A stretch of 64,000 nt of DNA. It comes from Agrocybe praecox (taxonomy: Eukaryota; Basidiomycota; Agaricomycetes; Agaricales; Agrocybaceae). Positions 24,403-35,300 of the stretch are shown here, in pieces (position 1 is the stretch's first letter; each line of letters begins with the position of its first letter). The stretch lies in NCBI GenBank assembly GCA_964017145.1, contig OZ024851.1:248001-312000 (forward strand), read 5' to 3'. The translations under genes and the position numbers were made by a program. The notes beneath the pieces were generated by a model, which saw only the letters and a list, made by a program, of their open reading frames with translations, had not been told where the DNA came from and did not search any database.

Positions 24403-24481
24403 AAGCGCACCAGCGAGAATCGAACGCTCGACCCCGAGAACGCCAAGCATGCACGATTTACCAGCTGTGCCACGAAGGCTT
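24403..24481 (-). tRNA. tRNA-like sequence or tRNA-derived remnant
   Basis: On the minus strand there is a perfect A box (TGGCACAGCTGG) inside a D-arm with GCAC/GTGC stem, a B box (CGTTCGATTCT) and a run of T (the A-run at 24393-24404 on the plus strand) acting as a Pol III terminator. Pairing of the acceptor and anticodon stems is poor, so I cannot assign an anticodon. It is better read as a decayed tRNA or the head of a tRNA-derived SINE trapped in E4. Confidence 0.45.
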
Positions 24482-24539
24482 ACAGAAACATTTAAAATGT
24501 GAGATATACATACCACCTTTTTCGGCATATCTCGGCACG

Positions 24540-24926
24540 GCTCAAATGTGACTGATGGCAATGCCGTTTGGTTGCCACCTCACTTCTTTCTCTTTAACCA
24601 CCACCACCACTTCGTCCCGCACCACCATGTTGCTCCCCACTCCCCAACGACGACGGCAGCGACAACACCCACGACAACAACAACACAGCGACGCCAATGA
24701 CAACACAGTGACGACACGCACGCCAACGACGACATGGCGACGACACGCACGTCAGCGACGACACGCACGTCAGCGACGACAATGCCAACGACGACGCGAT
24801 GACGACACACCGATGACGAACACCAGCGAACGAGCCGACAAACACGAGGCGGCGGGCATGGGTGTGACGTGGCGAGGTGAGGGGCGATGACGATGTGGCA
24901 GCGACGACCCCAACAACATCACGCAA
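24540..24926. repeat. CGACGACA-rich simple repeat region in E4
   Basis: Low-complexity CAC/CGACGA repeats, including tandem GACGACACGCACGTCAGC units near 24731-24782. A similar but not identical stretch continues after the foldback element (29030-29200). Open frames here are composition artefacts. Confidence 0.6.
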
Positions 24927-25779
24927 GCGACGGCACCCTTTGCAGCTACCCTGATGTATCAATCCTGGCAATTTGGACATTTCGGTATACATCATACAGG
25001 GCAGTTCCCCAACCCGGCAGTTGCCCAACAGTGATATATCACGATGCCGCAGGCAGAGAGCAGTTGCCTTTGGTAAACATATGTAAACATTGCTGTTTTT
25101 TATGTTTTCGGACAGTAATTATATGTTTCAGGCGTAGTGGTTATGTTTTTTGTTGCGATATGTCAAATATATGTTCTATATATATATTATGTTTTTTTGA
25201 TGCCCTTTGCGCACCTAAAAAGGGATGGGATGGGATGGATTAAAAAACATACATCTGGATGACGTGTTATTTATAGACGGATGCAGGAAACAGTGTCCCC
25301 GACGTGCCCGAAGCTGTAATTGGGCTCCTGCGCTTCGTTGGGCACCGTTCGGGGCGCTAAAAAAGTGTAGATATAATGTAGAAATATGTTTTGATTTTTG
25401 GGGGCGCTTTGCGCCATCAAAAGAGGACGTTATGGGATGGATTGCAAAACATAAAACCGGATGACATGTTATTTTTAGCGTGCTTTGATCTTTTCGGGCG
25501 TTGCGCTATTTTTAAATGTGATATCATCATTTTGCACTATATTTAATTTAGCCATCATGTGTTTTAAGCACAGATTAGATTAGATATCTAAAAAAGCGAA
25601 CTCTCTACTTGTTGTTTTGAGCGGCAGTTCCCTATTCGGAAATTACTACTATTTTGGGACATTTGTCACACAACTTTTTTAAAAAAAATTAAAAAAAATA
25701 AACATATATTTTTTTCACTTTAGCTTATTTACAACATATCTATGTAAAATTGCAAGGAGCAAGGGGAAGCAGGCAAAAA

Positions 25780-26350
25780 AAGAGAGAAGATGGCTGTCGT
25801 CTTTGCGTGCTCGTGCTCGTGTGCGCCTGGTCGTGGTCTTCCTGGTCATGGTCGTGGTCGTGCTGGCCTGCTCGTGTGCGCCTGCTCGTACATGCCTGCT
25901 CGTGGTCGTGGTCGTGTGCGCCTGCTTGTGTGCGCCTGCTCGTGAGTGCCTGGCCCCTGGTAGTCGTCGCAGCCGTGGTCGTCCTTGGCCCAGCCATCGT
26001 GCACGACCTACCAACCGTGCACGCCCTAGCCATGGTCGTCCTTGGCCCAGCCATCGTGCACAACCTAGCTATGGTGCACGCCCTGGTCGTCGTGCACGGC
26101 CCACCCATTGTGCACGCCCAAGCCGTCATCGTCGTCGCATGCCCTACCCACCGTGCATGACCGACCCGTCATGCACGACATACCCATCGTGCACGGCCTA
26201 GCCGTCGTGCTTGCGGCAGTCGTTGCCCTTGGGCCAGTCGTTGTTGTTGTGGAGTCATGTTCGTCACCGTCGTCGTCGTCATCATGGTCGAGGTCGAGGT
26301 TGTCATCATGGTCGAGGCCGTCGTCGTCATCGTCATCGTCATGGAGGCTT
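25780..26350. repeat. GC-rich minisatellite in the left arm of F1
   Basis: Degenerate tandem units built on CATCGTGCACGRCC and CTCGTGTGCGCCTG, with an approximate 9- or 18-base period. The inverted counterpart is at about 27500-28100. Frames rich in Arg, Thr and Ala arise on both strands from the repeat and are not genes. Confidence 0.7.
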
Positions 26351-26545
26351 CCCTCGTGGTCATCGTCGTGGTGCAAAGCCCACATCCCTACGATGAGGGA
26401 GGGGGGGTTGGGGAGTTGACAGCGGCTGTGATGGTGGTTGATAAGGAAGGAATCAACCATCAAATGGTTGATTTCTTCCAAATCCGGTAGCTTCCCACGC
26501 CGGCCCGGTGTATAACTGGGTCGAGCTCATCGCCCCGATCAACGA

Positions 26546-27225
26546 TGGGAGGTGCTACAGTCATATTTTGAATACATACATTTGTAAGTTAGGTATTAGA
26601 AGCTAATAAGAGTTGTTTTGTGAAAAAAAAAAAAAAAAAAACATATGAAATAGAGTACTATATTCATCTTGGTATGAACAGCAGTATTGTTCATTCCTCA
26701 TTTCGGTGAAAATTCAATACATTGGTCAGTACCATTCTGTATAGTGATATTTTGAGTACATGAAATTGTAGATTAGATATTAGTAGCTAATAAGAAGTGG
26801 TTTCAAAAAACAACTAAAAAAAAACATACGAAATATAGTACTACATTCATCTCGGTATGAACAACAGTATTGCTCATGATCTTTCATTTCGTTGCATGAT
26901 TCAGATATCAGTCAATACCACTTTGTGTATTGGGCTGAGGCCCTAAAATTTTTGTCATTAACATTTTTAATGTAACTTAAAAGTAGTATTCATATTTAGC
27001 TATGATATATGTATGGTGCTATAAGTGTAATACATTTTATTCTGTAGAGAGATGGCACGAAATCACCACGTACAACGTATGAAACATATGTACCTATGTA
27101 TTTGAACTTAAAAATTTGAAATTCCTTTTTTTTTGTTTACTTTCAGCTACTTTATATATTAATGACATATCTACCTACTTATATCTACTCACATCACTTA
27201 TATCTCACCTCCATCGTCAAGCACA
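26546..27225. repeat. AT-rich spacer of F1 with an internal duplication
   Basis: A segment of about 190 bases occurs twice in tandem: GCTAATAAGA followed by an A-run, then ATAGTACTA and CATTC-ATC, then GGTATGAACAGCAGTATTG, at about 26.57-26.75 and 26.76-26.93 kb. No gene is seen. It would form the loop of the foldback structure. Confidence 0.6.
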
Positions 27226-29029
27226 ACGATGAGCTTGACCCGGTTATACACTGGGCCGGCGTGGGATATTACCGGATTTGGAAAAATCAACCATTTGATG
27301 GTTGATTTCTTCCTTATCAACGACCATCACAACGACCACTATGACTTGGGCCACTACCACTACAACCTGGGCCATCACCACCACTACGCCATCACGACCT
27401 CTACAACGACCAGGGTGACAACAACGACAGCTAGGGCGACAACGATGACGGCGACAACGAACACGATGACCCAATGACGACGACGGCTGGCTCAGTGGCG
27501 ATGACTGCCACGAGCACAACGGCTAGGGCGTGCACCTTGGCTGGGCCAATGACGACGATGCCTGCGACGACGACGATGGCTTGTGCGTGCACGATAGGTG
27601 GGCCAGGGCGTGCACCATAGCTAGGTTGTGCACGATGGCTGGGCCAAGGATGACCACGACCACAAACGCCAACACGAGGGAAGCCTCCACAACGACGACC
27701 TCAACCTTGACCATGACAACGACGACCACGACCACCTGGGCCACCACCACCACCATGCTCTTGATGACGACCGCGACCTCGACGACAATGACGGCTAGGG
27801 TGATAACGACGATGACCAGGGCGACAGCGACGACGGCGACGAAGACGACCCCACAAAGACGACGACTGCCCCAAGGGCGACGATTGCCACGAGCACAACG
27901 CCTAGGTTGTGCAAGACGGGTCGGTCGTGCACAATGGGTCGGTCGTGCACGACGGGTATGGCGTGTAGGGTGTGCACGACGGGTAGGGCGTGCACGGTGG
28001 GTCGGTCGTGCACGATGGGTGGGGCGTGTAGGGTGTGCGCGATGGCTGGGCCAACGACCACGACGGCTGCGACGACCCGAATGCGAGCAGAACAACGACT
28101 AGGCGAGCACGAGCATGAGCACGACGACCAGCACGCAAAGACGAGAGCCGTCGTCTCTCTTTTTGTGCGTGCTTCCCTTCGCTCTTGCTTCCCCTCGCTA
28201 CATCCACTTGTAGATAGCTCTTTTGTAAATTAATATGATAGAAAAATATATGTTTTTTTAAAAAAGAAAACATTATATGTTTTGTGAAGAATGTCCGACA
28301 ATAGTAGTAATTGCCAAATAGAGAACTGCCGCTCAAAACAGAAATAGACAGTTCGCTTTTTTTTATACATATCTAATCTAATCTGTGCTTAGAACACATG
28401 ATGGCTAAATTAAATATAGTGCAAAATGATGATATCACATTTAAAAATAGCGCAACGCCCGAAAAGATCAAAGCACGCTAAAAATAACATGTCATCCGGT
28501 TTTATGTTTTGCAATCCATCCCATAACGTCCTCTTTTGATGGCGCAAAGCGCCCCCAAAAATCAAAACATATTTCTACATTATATCTACACTTTTTTAGC
28601 GCCCCGAACGGTGCCCAACGAAGCGCAGGAGCCCAATTACAGCTTCGGGCACGTCGGGGACACTGTTTCCTGCATCCGTCTATAAATAACACGTCATCCA
28701 GATGTATGTTTTTTAATCCATCCCATCCCATCCCTTTTTAGGTGCGCAAAGGGCATCAAAAAAACATAATATATATATAGAACATATATTTGACATATCG
28801 CAACAAAAAACATAACCACTACGCCTGAAACATATAATTACTGTCCGAAAACATAAAAAACAGCAATGTTTACATATGTTTACCAAAGGCAACTGCTCTC
28901 TGCCTGCGGCATCGTGATATATCACTGTTGGGCAACTGCCGGGTTGGGGAACTGCCCTGTATGATGTATACCGAAATGTCCAAATTGCCAGGATTGATAC
29001 ATGAATCTAGCTGACAAGGCTGGCGACGG

Positions 29030-29650
29030 CACACGAACAACGACAACACGCACAACGACGACAGGACGCCAACAATGCCACGCCACGCACAACGACACAA
29101 TGCCGATGCCAACGAGGACACGACGGCGACGACACGCCATGGACGACGCCAACAGCAACGACCATTGGACGAGCGTAGCGACACCGACAAATACGAGGGG
29201 CCGTGGTTGGGGCAAGGGTGTGACATGGCACGGTGGGGAAGGGGGCGTTTAGAACAACGGTAAGTACCCCGTCGACGCTGTCTCCTCGCTCACCGCCGCT
29301 GTCTACAGGTTGGCTCCTCCTTTCACCCTACCCTCCACTTCCACCCTTCCCTCATACCATACCATCCCCCTCCTCCCTACTCTCTTCCCTTCTCTATTCC
29401 CTTTCCCTCTGTCCTTTCCCTTCCATCTCCTTTCCCCTATTTTGTTCTCAAGTAGATAATTATATATGTATATAAATTATGTATGTTATACTTTAATTTA
29501 ATTTGATTTTTCTTTTTCATATGTTTTTTTGTGGGAATCTCATGTTTTTTGTGAATATTATGTTTTTTAACATAAGTGACTTTTTATAAAACATGCAAAT
29601 AGCAGAATTCTGTCTTAACAATGTCTTATGCATTTTAATCATATATAAAT
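29030..29650. other. Right interior of E4
   Basis: CGACAACAC-type repeats to about 29250, then a CT-rich tract (29310-29450) and AT-rich DNA. No gene is recognised. The GGAATCC-rich right end of E4 follows. Confidence 0.45.
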
Positions 29651-29964
29651 TGTTTGGAATGCACCTGGAATGGGTGGAATCCAAGTGGAATCTGTTCCTA
29701 TGGACTTGTGTCAAATTTCATCAAGTCCCACCTTATTTGGAATCCAGATAGAATGTGATTGGATTCCATTCCCGTTCCATTCCACCCCAAATTGGGTTGT
29801 TGGAATCCATCTGGAATCAAGTTGGAATTGGCCAGGAACATAGTTGGAATCCATATGACTTGGCTGGACTGGAGCTGGAATGGTTGGATTCCAATTGGAA
29901 TCCCTGGAATTAACCTGGATTCCATGGATTCCAATTGGAATAAGGGGGGGAGGGTAAAGTACTG

Positions 29965-30510
29965 TCAGTTTCCTACCCCAATACCTTGTCAACATCATTG
30001 ATCATCACACCTTCTATCGACATGGCTCGTAATCGTGGACACCGTCAGACTGCACCTCACCCCGACAATCAATCTCACGTTCCCGCGTTCATCACTGTCA
30101 ACAATCCGGCAGTCAGACGAATCTCAGATATACTGTTTCTCATCACTGACTGTACTATTGTCAACGAACCTAAAAGCTTTATATTTTCCACTGCCGAAAT
30201 TGGACTGTGTAATTCATCCGACAATCTCCTTCGCGAAGATCTCGTGCATCAGCAAGAGCAAAATGTTCCTGCACGACAGTTCCATCGTCCAGCTGGATAC
30301 GACTTCCTTGCTCGTGCTTTTAATCACGAAGCCAATCCTGATGGCGCTCATTTCGCTTATCATCACCTCGAAGGAGGCCATCTCATTGTCACACTCGTTC
30401 TATTATCCGTCCCGCGGGTTCAATGTTCAATGTTCAATGTTCGACGTGTCATAATCTATCATACACCCATTCTCAACGCCCACCATTTCTATCTCCATCC
30501 GAATCGATAA
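29965..30510 (+). pseudogene. Gypsy B C-terminal extension after E4
   Basis: After removing E4 and one TSD copy, the Gypsy B frame continues through SVSYPNTLSTSLI into MARNRGHRQTAPHPDNQSH and runs on to a stop at 30508-30510. The segment has basic and His-rich stretches and no recognised domain; it is the region that follows the chromodomain-like end in the polyprotein. The last part, after HHLEGGHLIV, looks out of character and may be past a frameshift. Confidence 0.6.
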
Positions 30511-31386
30511 CTCACTTTCTCCACCTGTATATGCTAGTTTCATATATGATATATAGGCAGTTGCCCAAATAGCTTTATAAATCCCTGGGGGAAGTTTCCT
30601 ACCTTCCCTTTTGGGAAGGTATTTTTTTTCGAGGATTTCAGGTGCCAGGGCAGGCATATATAGGTGGGAAATGGCTTAGGGAGGCGGGCATAGGTGTTTT
30701 AGATGCTGAGGAGCCATCTAGGGGAGCAGGAGCAGGGGCGGGCACCTGTAGAGAGTGCAGGTACTGGTAAACATGGCCAAACATGCCGCTGAACGCACGA
30801 AATGCCCTCCTTGAGCATCGGGATAGCTATTTCGATAGGTTCGGGGTCGTTTTGGGGTGGGAAAATTGGTCAATAAATTTAAATGTATTAATAAGAATTT
30901 ATGAAGCACTTTGCGTGCCTATTGGGAGTAGGGGAGGGGTGGATGGCTTTGGATGTAGTCAGATAATGTTGAATTTATTAATAGATCTAATTTTAGCATG
31001 AGCAGGCAGTCTATTTTTGATATAGCGCGCTCTACGGCTATTCAGAACACATTTTCCAGTCTGATTAGATTAGATTACATATTGAACTTTAGCTGTTTTT
31101 GCTACATTGGACCGAGCACTTCTCTTTTTGGCATTTATTGCCATTTTAGGTGCTTTGGTTGATTTGATAAATTTAAAGAAAAATATATATCATTAATGTA
31201 TACTAGAGGTTACATGAAGATACAAATAAGGAAAAAAAACAAAAACAAAAAGATGGAAAGAGATCGAGAAAGAAAACAAACGAAAAAAAGAGCAAATGGA
31301 ACTATGTTCCATGCTCATCACTTACATCACATCACACAGGCGCGCCCACCATCACCCTCCACCCACTCACCCTCATCCCTGTGCGC
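30511..31386. other. Degenerate arm of a KDZ-like element
   Basis: No gene. Between about 30540 and 31090 are weak echoes, in the same order, of the arms of F1, F2 and the KDZ element: GGCAGTTGCCCAA, GTAGAGAGTGCAGGTACTGGTAAACATG, a GGGTGGATGGCTTTGGATG segment and GATTAGATTAGATTA. From 31190 the DNA is A-rich, then CACC-rich up to the solo LTR. I read it as an old relic. Confidence 0.4.
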
Positions 31387-31850
31387 TGTCAGGGCAACAC
31401 TAAGATCAGTGTGACAAGGCCACCAACAAAGACAAAGCAAGAGAGAGAGAGAGAGAGATGAAAAGAGAGAGAGACACTCAATGGTTCTAAGAGATCACAC
31501 CAATGATAGTGGATATCCTAAGAGATTGGAGCTGGGGCTACAGCTACCTACATGTCCAGTATATATACCCTACAGCTATTCTAGAATATTCCTACATTAC
31601 ATCATGAAACAGAAGTATGAGTAAGACAATGACATCATGAAACAAGGAGAAGAATGATGTGGAGCAAGTGAGGCAGTGCTCATGGGAAATAAAGATGATA
31701 AGTATCTAATCAAAGATCTGAGTGATAATCAAGAAGATAATCAAGGAGATAATCAAAGATGTAAAAGAGATAAGATATCTACATAATTAAGAAAGGGAAA
31801 AATACGAAATAAATATGGAAAAATAGGGGAAAATAGGGGAAACCCTGACA
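31387..31850 (-). repeat. Solo LTR of Gypsy A type; right junction of the inversion
   Basis: The reverse complement of the Gypsy A LTR, from TGTCAGGGCAAC to AACCCTGACA, with no internal region beside it. GCAGG follows at 31851-31855; its duplicate is the CCTGC at 11210-11214 on the other side of the inverted segment. It is slightly shorter (464 bases) than the Gypsy A LTRs. Confidence 0.88.
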
Positions 31851-32086
31851 GCAGGCGTAGTGGTGTTGCATTGTTGGCGCCAAATAGGATAGTTATGTTT
31901 TATAAATATTTTTACATTTTTCGGCGCTTTTTGCACACTTAAAATAGGACGGGAAGGGATGGATGGCGAAGGATGAGTTTGGATGACGTTTATAAATAAC
32001 ATATTTGGGTTTGACAGGCGTAGCATTATATTTAGCACACTCGATATAATTAGTTTTCAGGGTTCCTGAGCTTGTCATACGAAATG
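31851..32086 (+). repeat. Inner left arm of the KDZ element
   Basis: Reads GCAGGCGTAGTGGTG... to GGGTTCCTGAGCTTGTCAT and is the inverted counterpart of 45372-45595 with few differences. It is cut from its outer part by the solo LTR and the inversion. Confidence 0.85.
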
Positions 32087-32343
32087 ACTCAGTGTTCTAT
32101 ATATACCTAAGCCTAGACCATGGTCCATTAATTGACATCATAGCATGTGATATATTCCAATGTTCAGAAAATATTTGTGAAATGTACGACATATAGTAAA
32201 TAGAGCAAAAAAAGTGTATAATGTTTGTTATTTGTATGTTATTGTTCTATGTACAACCAGAAATTCTCCAAAAATGTGTTATCGATGGCCAATCAGGAAA
32301 CGCGACGTTCGAGAGATAACAAAAAAAGAGTGAAATATATCAC

Positions 32344-35300
32344 TCAAAAAGGGTTGTCGTACACATCGTCATCAATGCCAAGGGCGTCCTGCTCTAGATG
32401 TCCATAGTCGCGCTCACCGTCGTCGTCGTCATCGTCGTCATCATCATACTCATCATCATCATCATTATCATCCTCGACCTCCTCGACGCCTTCTGCCGAT
32501 GTTTGAGATTCATTTCGATAGCCAACTTCCCCCGCTCGTGAATTCGTATTGATGATGGGCGGATCTTCCTCCACGTGGCAGTTGTCAAGCGATTTTTTCC
32601 ACCGAATGAGGAAGCTGTCAGCAAGCCCTTCTTGAATTTTGGCCTGTGTTTCTGCATACGCGTCGAGACCTTCGGCAAGTTGGGGTGAAAGATGTTCAAA
32701 GCTGCCTATTCTGTCTCGCCAATCTTTCGCTCTCCAACGAAGATACGCCCCCACGCGTCGTATCTCCTCCTTGAGGAGTAAGAACTCATCCTTTGCCCTA
32801 CATGCCCGCGCCCGGCTTTTTGCCCACTCGGAGAGTAATATATCGTCCTTCTCGTCCTCTTCAGTAATCGCGCCGGCAACCATCCATATCCACGACAATG
32901 TTTTCCGAGTTTCCCCTGTGCCATCTCGACGACTTCGAGGCTTGTTGAGGAGAGAAATCTCCTCCTCCACGTTAACTGTACGATGCTCTGTTTGGTCATC
33001 GTCCAGTGTTCCTGGACGGCCAACCTTCTCAGAGAGCTTTTCCGGGTCCTGATAGCTCCGCACGTCATTGTCGAGGAGGACCTGGTATGTTTTCTCCCAG
33101 TCGCCGGGACCTTCAAGTGCCATCTTCGCCTGTCTTGCAACACAATACTTATCAACAGATCGACGAGCATGAAGATGCACTGCATCTATCAAAGCTCTGG
33201 ATCGCGTACCCTCTCACTGACTGCGCACGTTCCGATTTTTGAATAGAATCATACATTGTTTGAGCTTCAAAGTTCGGCGAAGAGCATCCAATGCGTCACT
33301 GCATTGTGCAGTACGCATTTTAGCCTCGATTTGTGGTAATCCTGGGTAGCAAATTGCTGCACGTACTGGCTCTGGTATGAGGGATGGAAGGGCGATGATT
33401 ACGTCCTCAGGGTTGTCAGACTTCGGAACGAAAATATTGGTGGAGGATGAGCGACGGCAGTCATTTTGATACTGCAATAATCCGGGCATGTAGATAGGTA
33501 GGAGTAGTTCCCAGGCACAGATACGATTATGCAATGTGTTTTGTTGCTCAGTGATCGAGCCCTCCTTTCGCACCGTGGACAGTGAATTAGGGTCCTTTGC
33601 AGTACGTTGAAGCCGACGTCTTGGAAAAAATAAGTGATGATGAGTACAAATTGGCAAGGCGCTGTGAGAGGATAAAAAAAAAGACATACTGTGCATGTTC
33701 GAGATCAAGTGCCAGTAAGATGAAAGAAGATGGGGAGGTTTCGTGAACTTGCATGACTCCGGAGTTGATGAGACGCTTGTCTTCATCAGCAAATTGTTTT
33801 TGGACGGATGCCTCTGAGATACCTAGATAAACCAGGGTATGCATTAGTAAGGTATCAGAAAACAGAAGAAGGAACGCTTACTTTCGCCGCCAGTGTGATA
33901 AGGATTGAATATATTTTTCGGGAATGATGCCTTCTCCCATTCTACACACAGACGTTCCCATTTAAGAGAAGTCCCCTGCCGAAGAGTGGAAGTCAGGCCA
34001 CGATGACTTTCTGTGAGGAGGTTGCGATCTGCGACTGCCGCCCGATAACGATGTGCGAGAGTTCTTCCCTGCCCAATGTACTTCTCCCAATTCCAGAAGC
34101 CAAAATGATTGTCCAATACATCGTGTCTCGACCCAGGTGCCTGAGTCTTCGTCGCGTTTCCAAGGGCATTGTGAGGACTCCAAACGCGCTCGGGGCATTC
34201 ACAGTCCGTTAGTCCAACACCATGTATGTAATTGAGCGAATAGATTTGGTGGCCTGCTGACTGATGCATGGGTTCATGAAGCTTCGGTATGGCAGGGGTG
34301 AGTTCAATGCCAGGTGGAGGCTTGATACTTTCAGGCCAATGCTCGTCGATACGTTTGAATAAATTTGTGAACCATTGGCAGGCCACGTCGTAGCTGATCA
34401 AAACGAGCGTGACAAGAACGCTTTGTAAGGCCGACCCAAAGACGTAGTCCATATTACAGTATCTGACAGGACATGTAAGAGAACGTTGGGTATGTAACGC
34501 AGAAGAAATAAGCCTACCTTTCTCCCTTGTGTAAGTTACCGACCCCGACTGGGAATATCATCTCTGAACGCCTGCATACGGTCAGGTTGACGCCGGTGTA
34601 CCGTAGTCCCCTCGAAAATTTAGTGTTTGCTTTTGTTAGTGCTTGAAACCCCACGCAGGTGCTTATCTGAGAGACTTGTTAAGATAATGGAAGTAACACC
34701 AGAAGCTCAGAACTGAATACGCACATCCTCATCATCGGCCCTGCTTAAGACGTACATTTCATACGGCTCTCGAGGCACCATATACCCCCATCCTATGCCG
34801 AGACCTGGATCCTGGGAATAGTTCGAGACCAGCTGGTTTTTCAAGCGAAAGTTGGCGTCCATACAGATAATTACCATGTACAGGAACCTGCGATATTAAT
34901 CAGTATTAGAAAGACAGAGAGAAAGGGAGTAAAATTGATACGTACTTCATATCATCTGGAACATTCTCCCATCCATCTGGCAGGTTTATTCCAGGATAAG
35001 GACACGAGGGGCACTTGATAGCCAGTTCTCCCGCTTTTGTACCATCAGCTCCTGTGGGGTCATGCGCGTGACCAGCCCATTTCAACATTTTGAGGTGACG
35101 CCACTGCATTATCATGCGGAAAAGGGCTCGGTAACGCGATCGCTGGTGATGAAGGCCGGTGCTGTCCGTCATCTTTTCCAGAGCACGGTAGAAGTCATAA
35201 GTAGAGCTCTTGGTTGTAAGCACGTACTTGTGGAGTTGATCTAGCAGCTCGAATGTGGCGCAAGCTTTCGGATTAAGTTGGGTTGCTGGGTAAAGTCGGC

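Larger units (their letters stand above)
24934..29022. mobile_element. Foldback element F1, non-autonomous KDZ-like
   Basis: A 4089-base element starting CACCCTTTGCAGC and ending GCTGACAAGGCTG, with a 7-base TSD GCGACGG (24927-24933 and 29023-29029). Its two halves are long inverted arms (about 24934-26545 and 27225-29022) around a 0.7 kb AT-rich spacer. The outer 0.7 kb of each arm resembles the arms of the KDZ element (motifs GGCGTAGTGG, AAAAGGGATGGGA, TGACGTGTTATTTATAG). No transposase is encoded. Confidence 0.85.
23992..29964. mobile_element. E4, GGAATCCA-rich hAT-like element inside Gypsy B
   Basis: Inverted ends share CTTTACCCTCCCCCCC and are followed by dense repeats of GGAATCCA/TGGATTCC (23.99-24.36 and 29.65-29.94 kb). 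A perfect 8-base TSD TCAGTTTC flanks it (23984-23991 and 29965-29972). Removing E4 with one TSD rejoins the Gypsy B frame. It encodes no transposase that I can see; it contains a tRNA-like sequence, GACGACACGCACGTCA-type short repeats and a nested 4.1 kb foldback element. Confidence 0.85.
12941..30510 (+). mobile_element. Gypsy B, a decayed retrotransposon split by two insertion nests
   Basis: One polyprotein frame can be followed in order across 12941-17231, 22689-23991 and 29965-30510. The first gap is E1-B with its internal hAT, the second is E4 with its internal foldback element. Both gaps are bounded by TSDs, and removing each with one TSD copy restores the reading frame. Without insertions the element would be about 6 kb. 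No LTRs are recognised at either end. It carries seven in-frame TGA codons and one frameshift. Confidence 0.85.

Noticed and set aside
24403..24481. A functional tRNA gene with a named anticodon
   Set aside because: Acceptor and anticodon stems do not pair well, so only a tRNA-like call is justified.
25750..28233. Many open frames rich in Arg-Pro-Thr-His or Thr-Met on both strands
   Set aside because: They come from the CATCGTGCACG minisatellite, are open in several frames at once, and mirror each other in the two arms.
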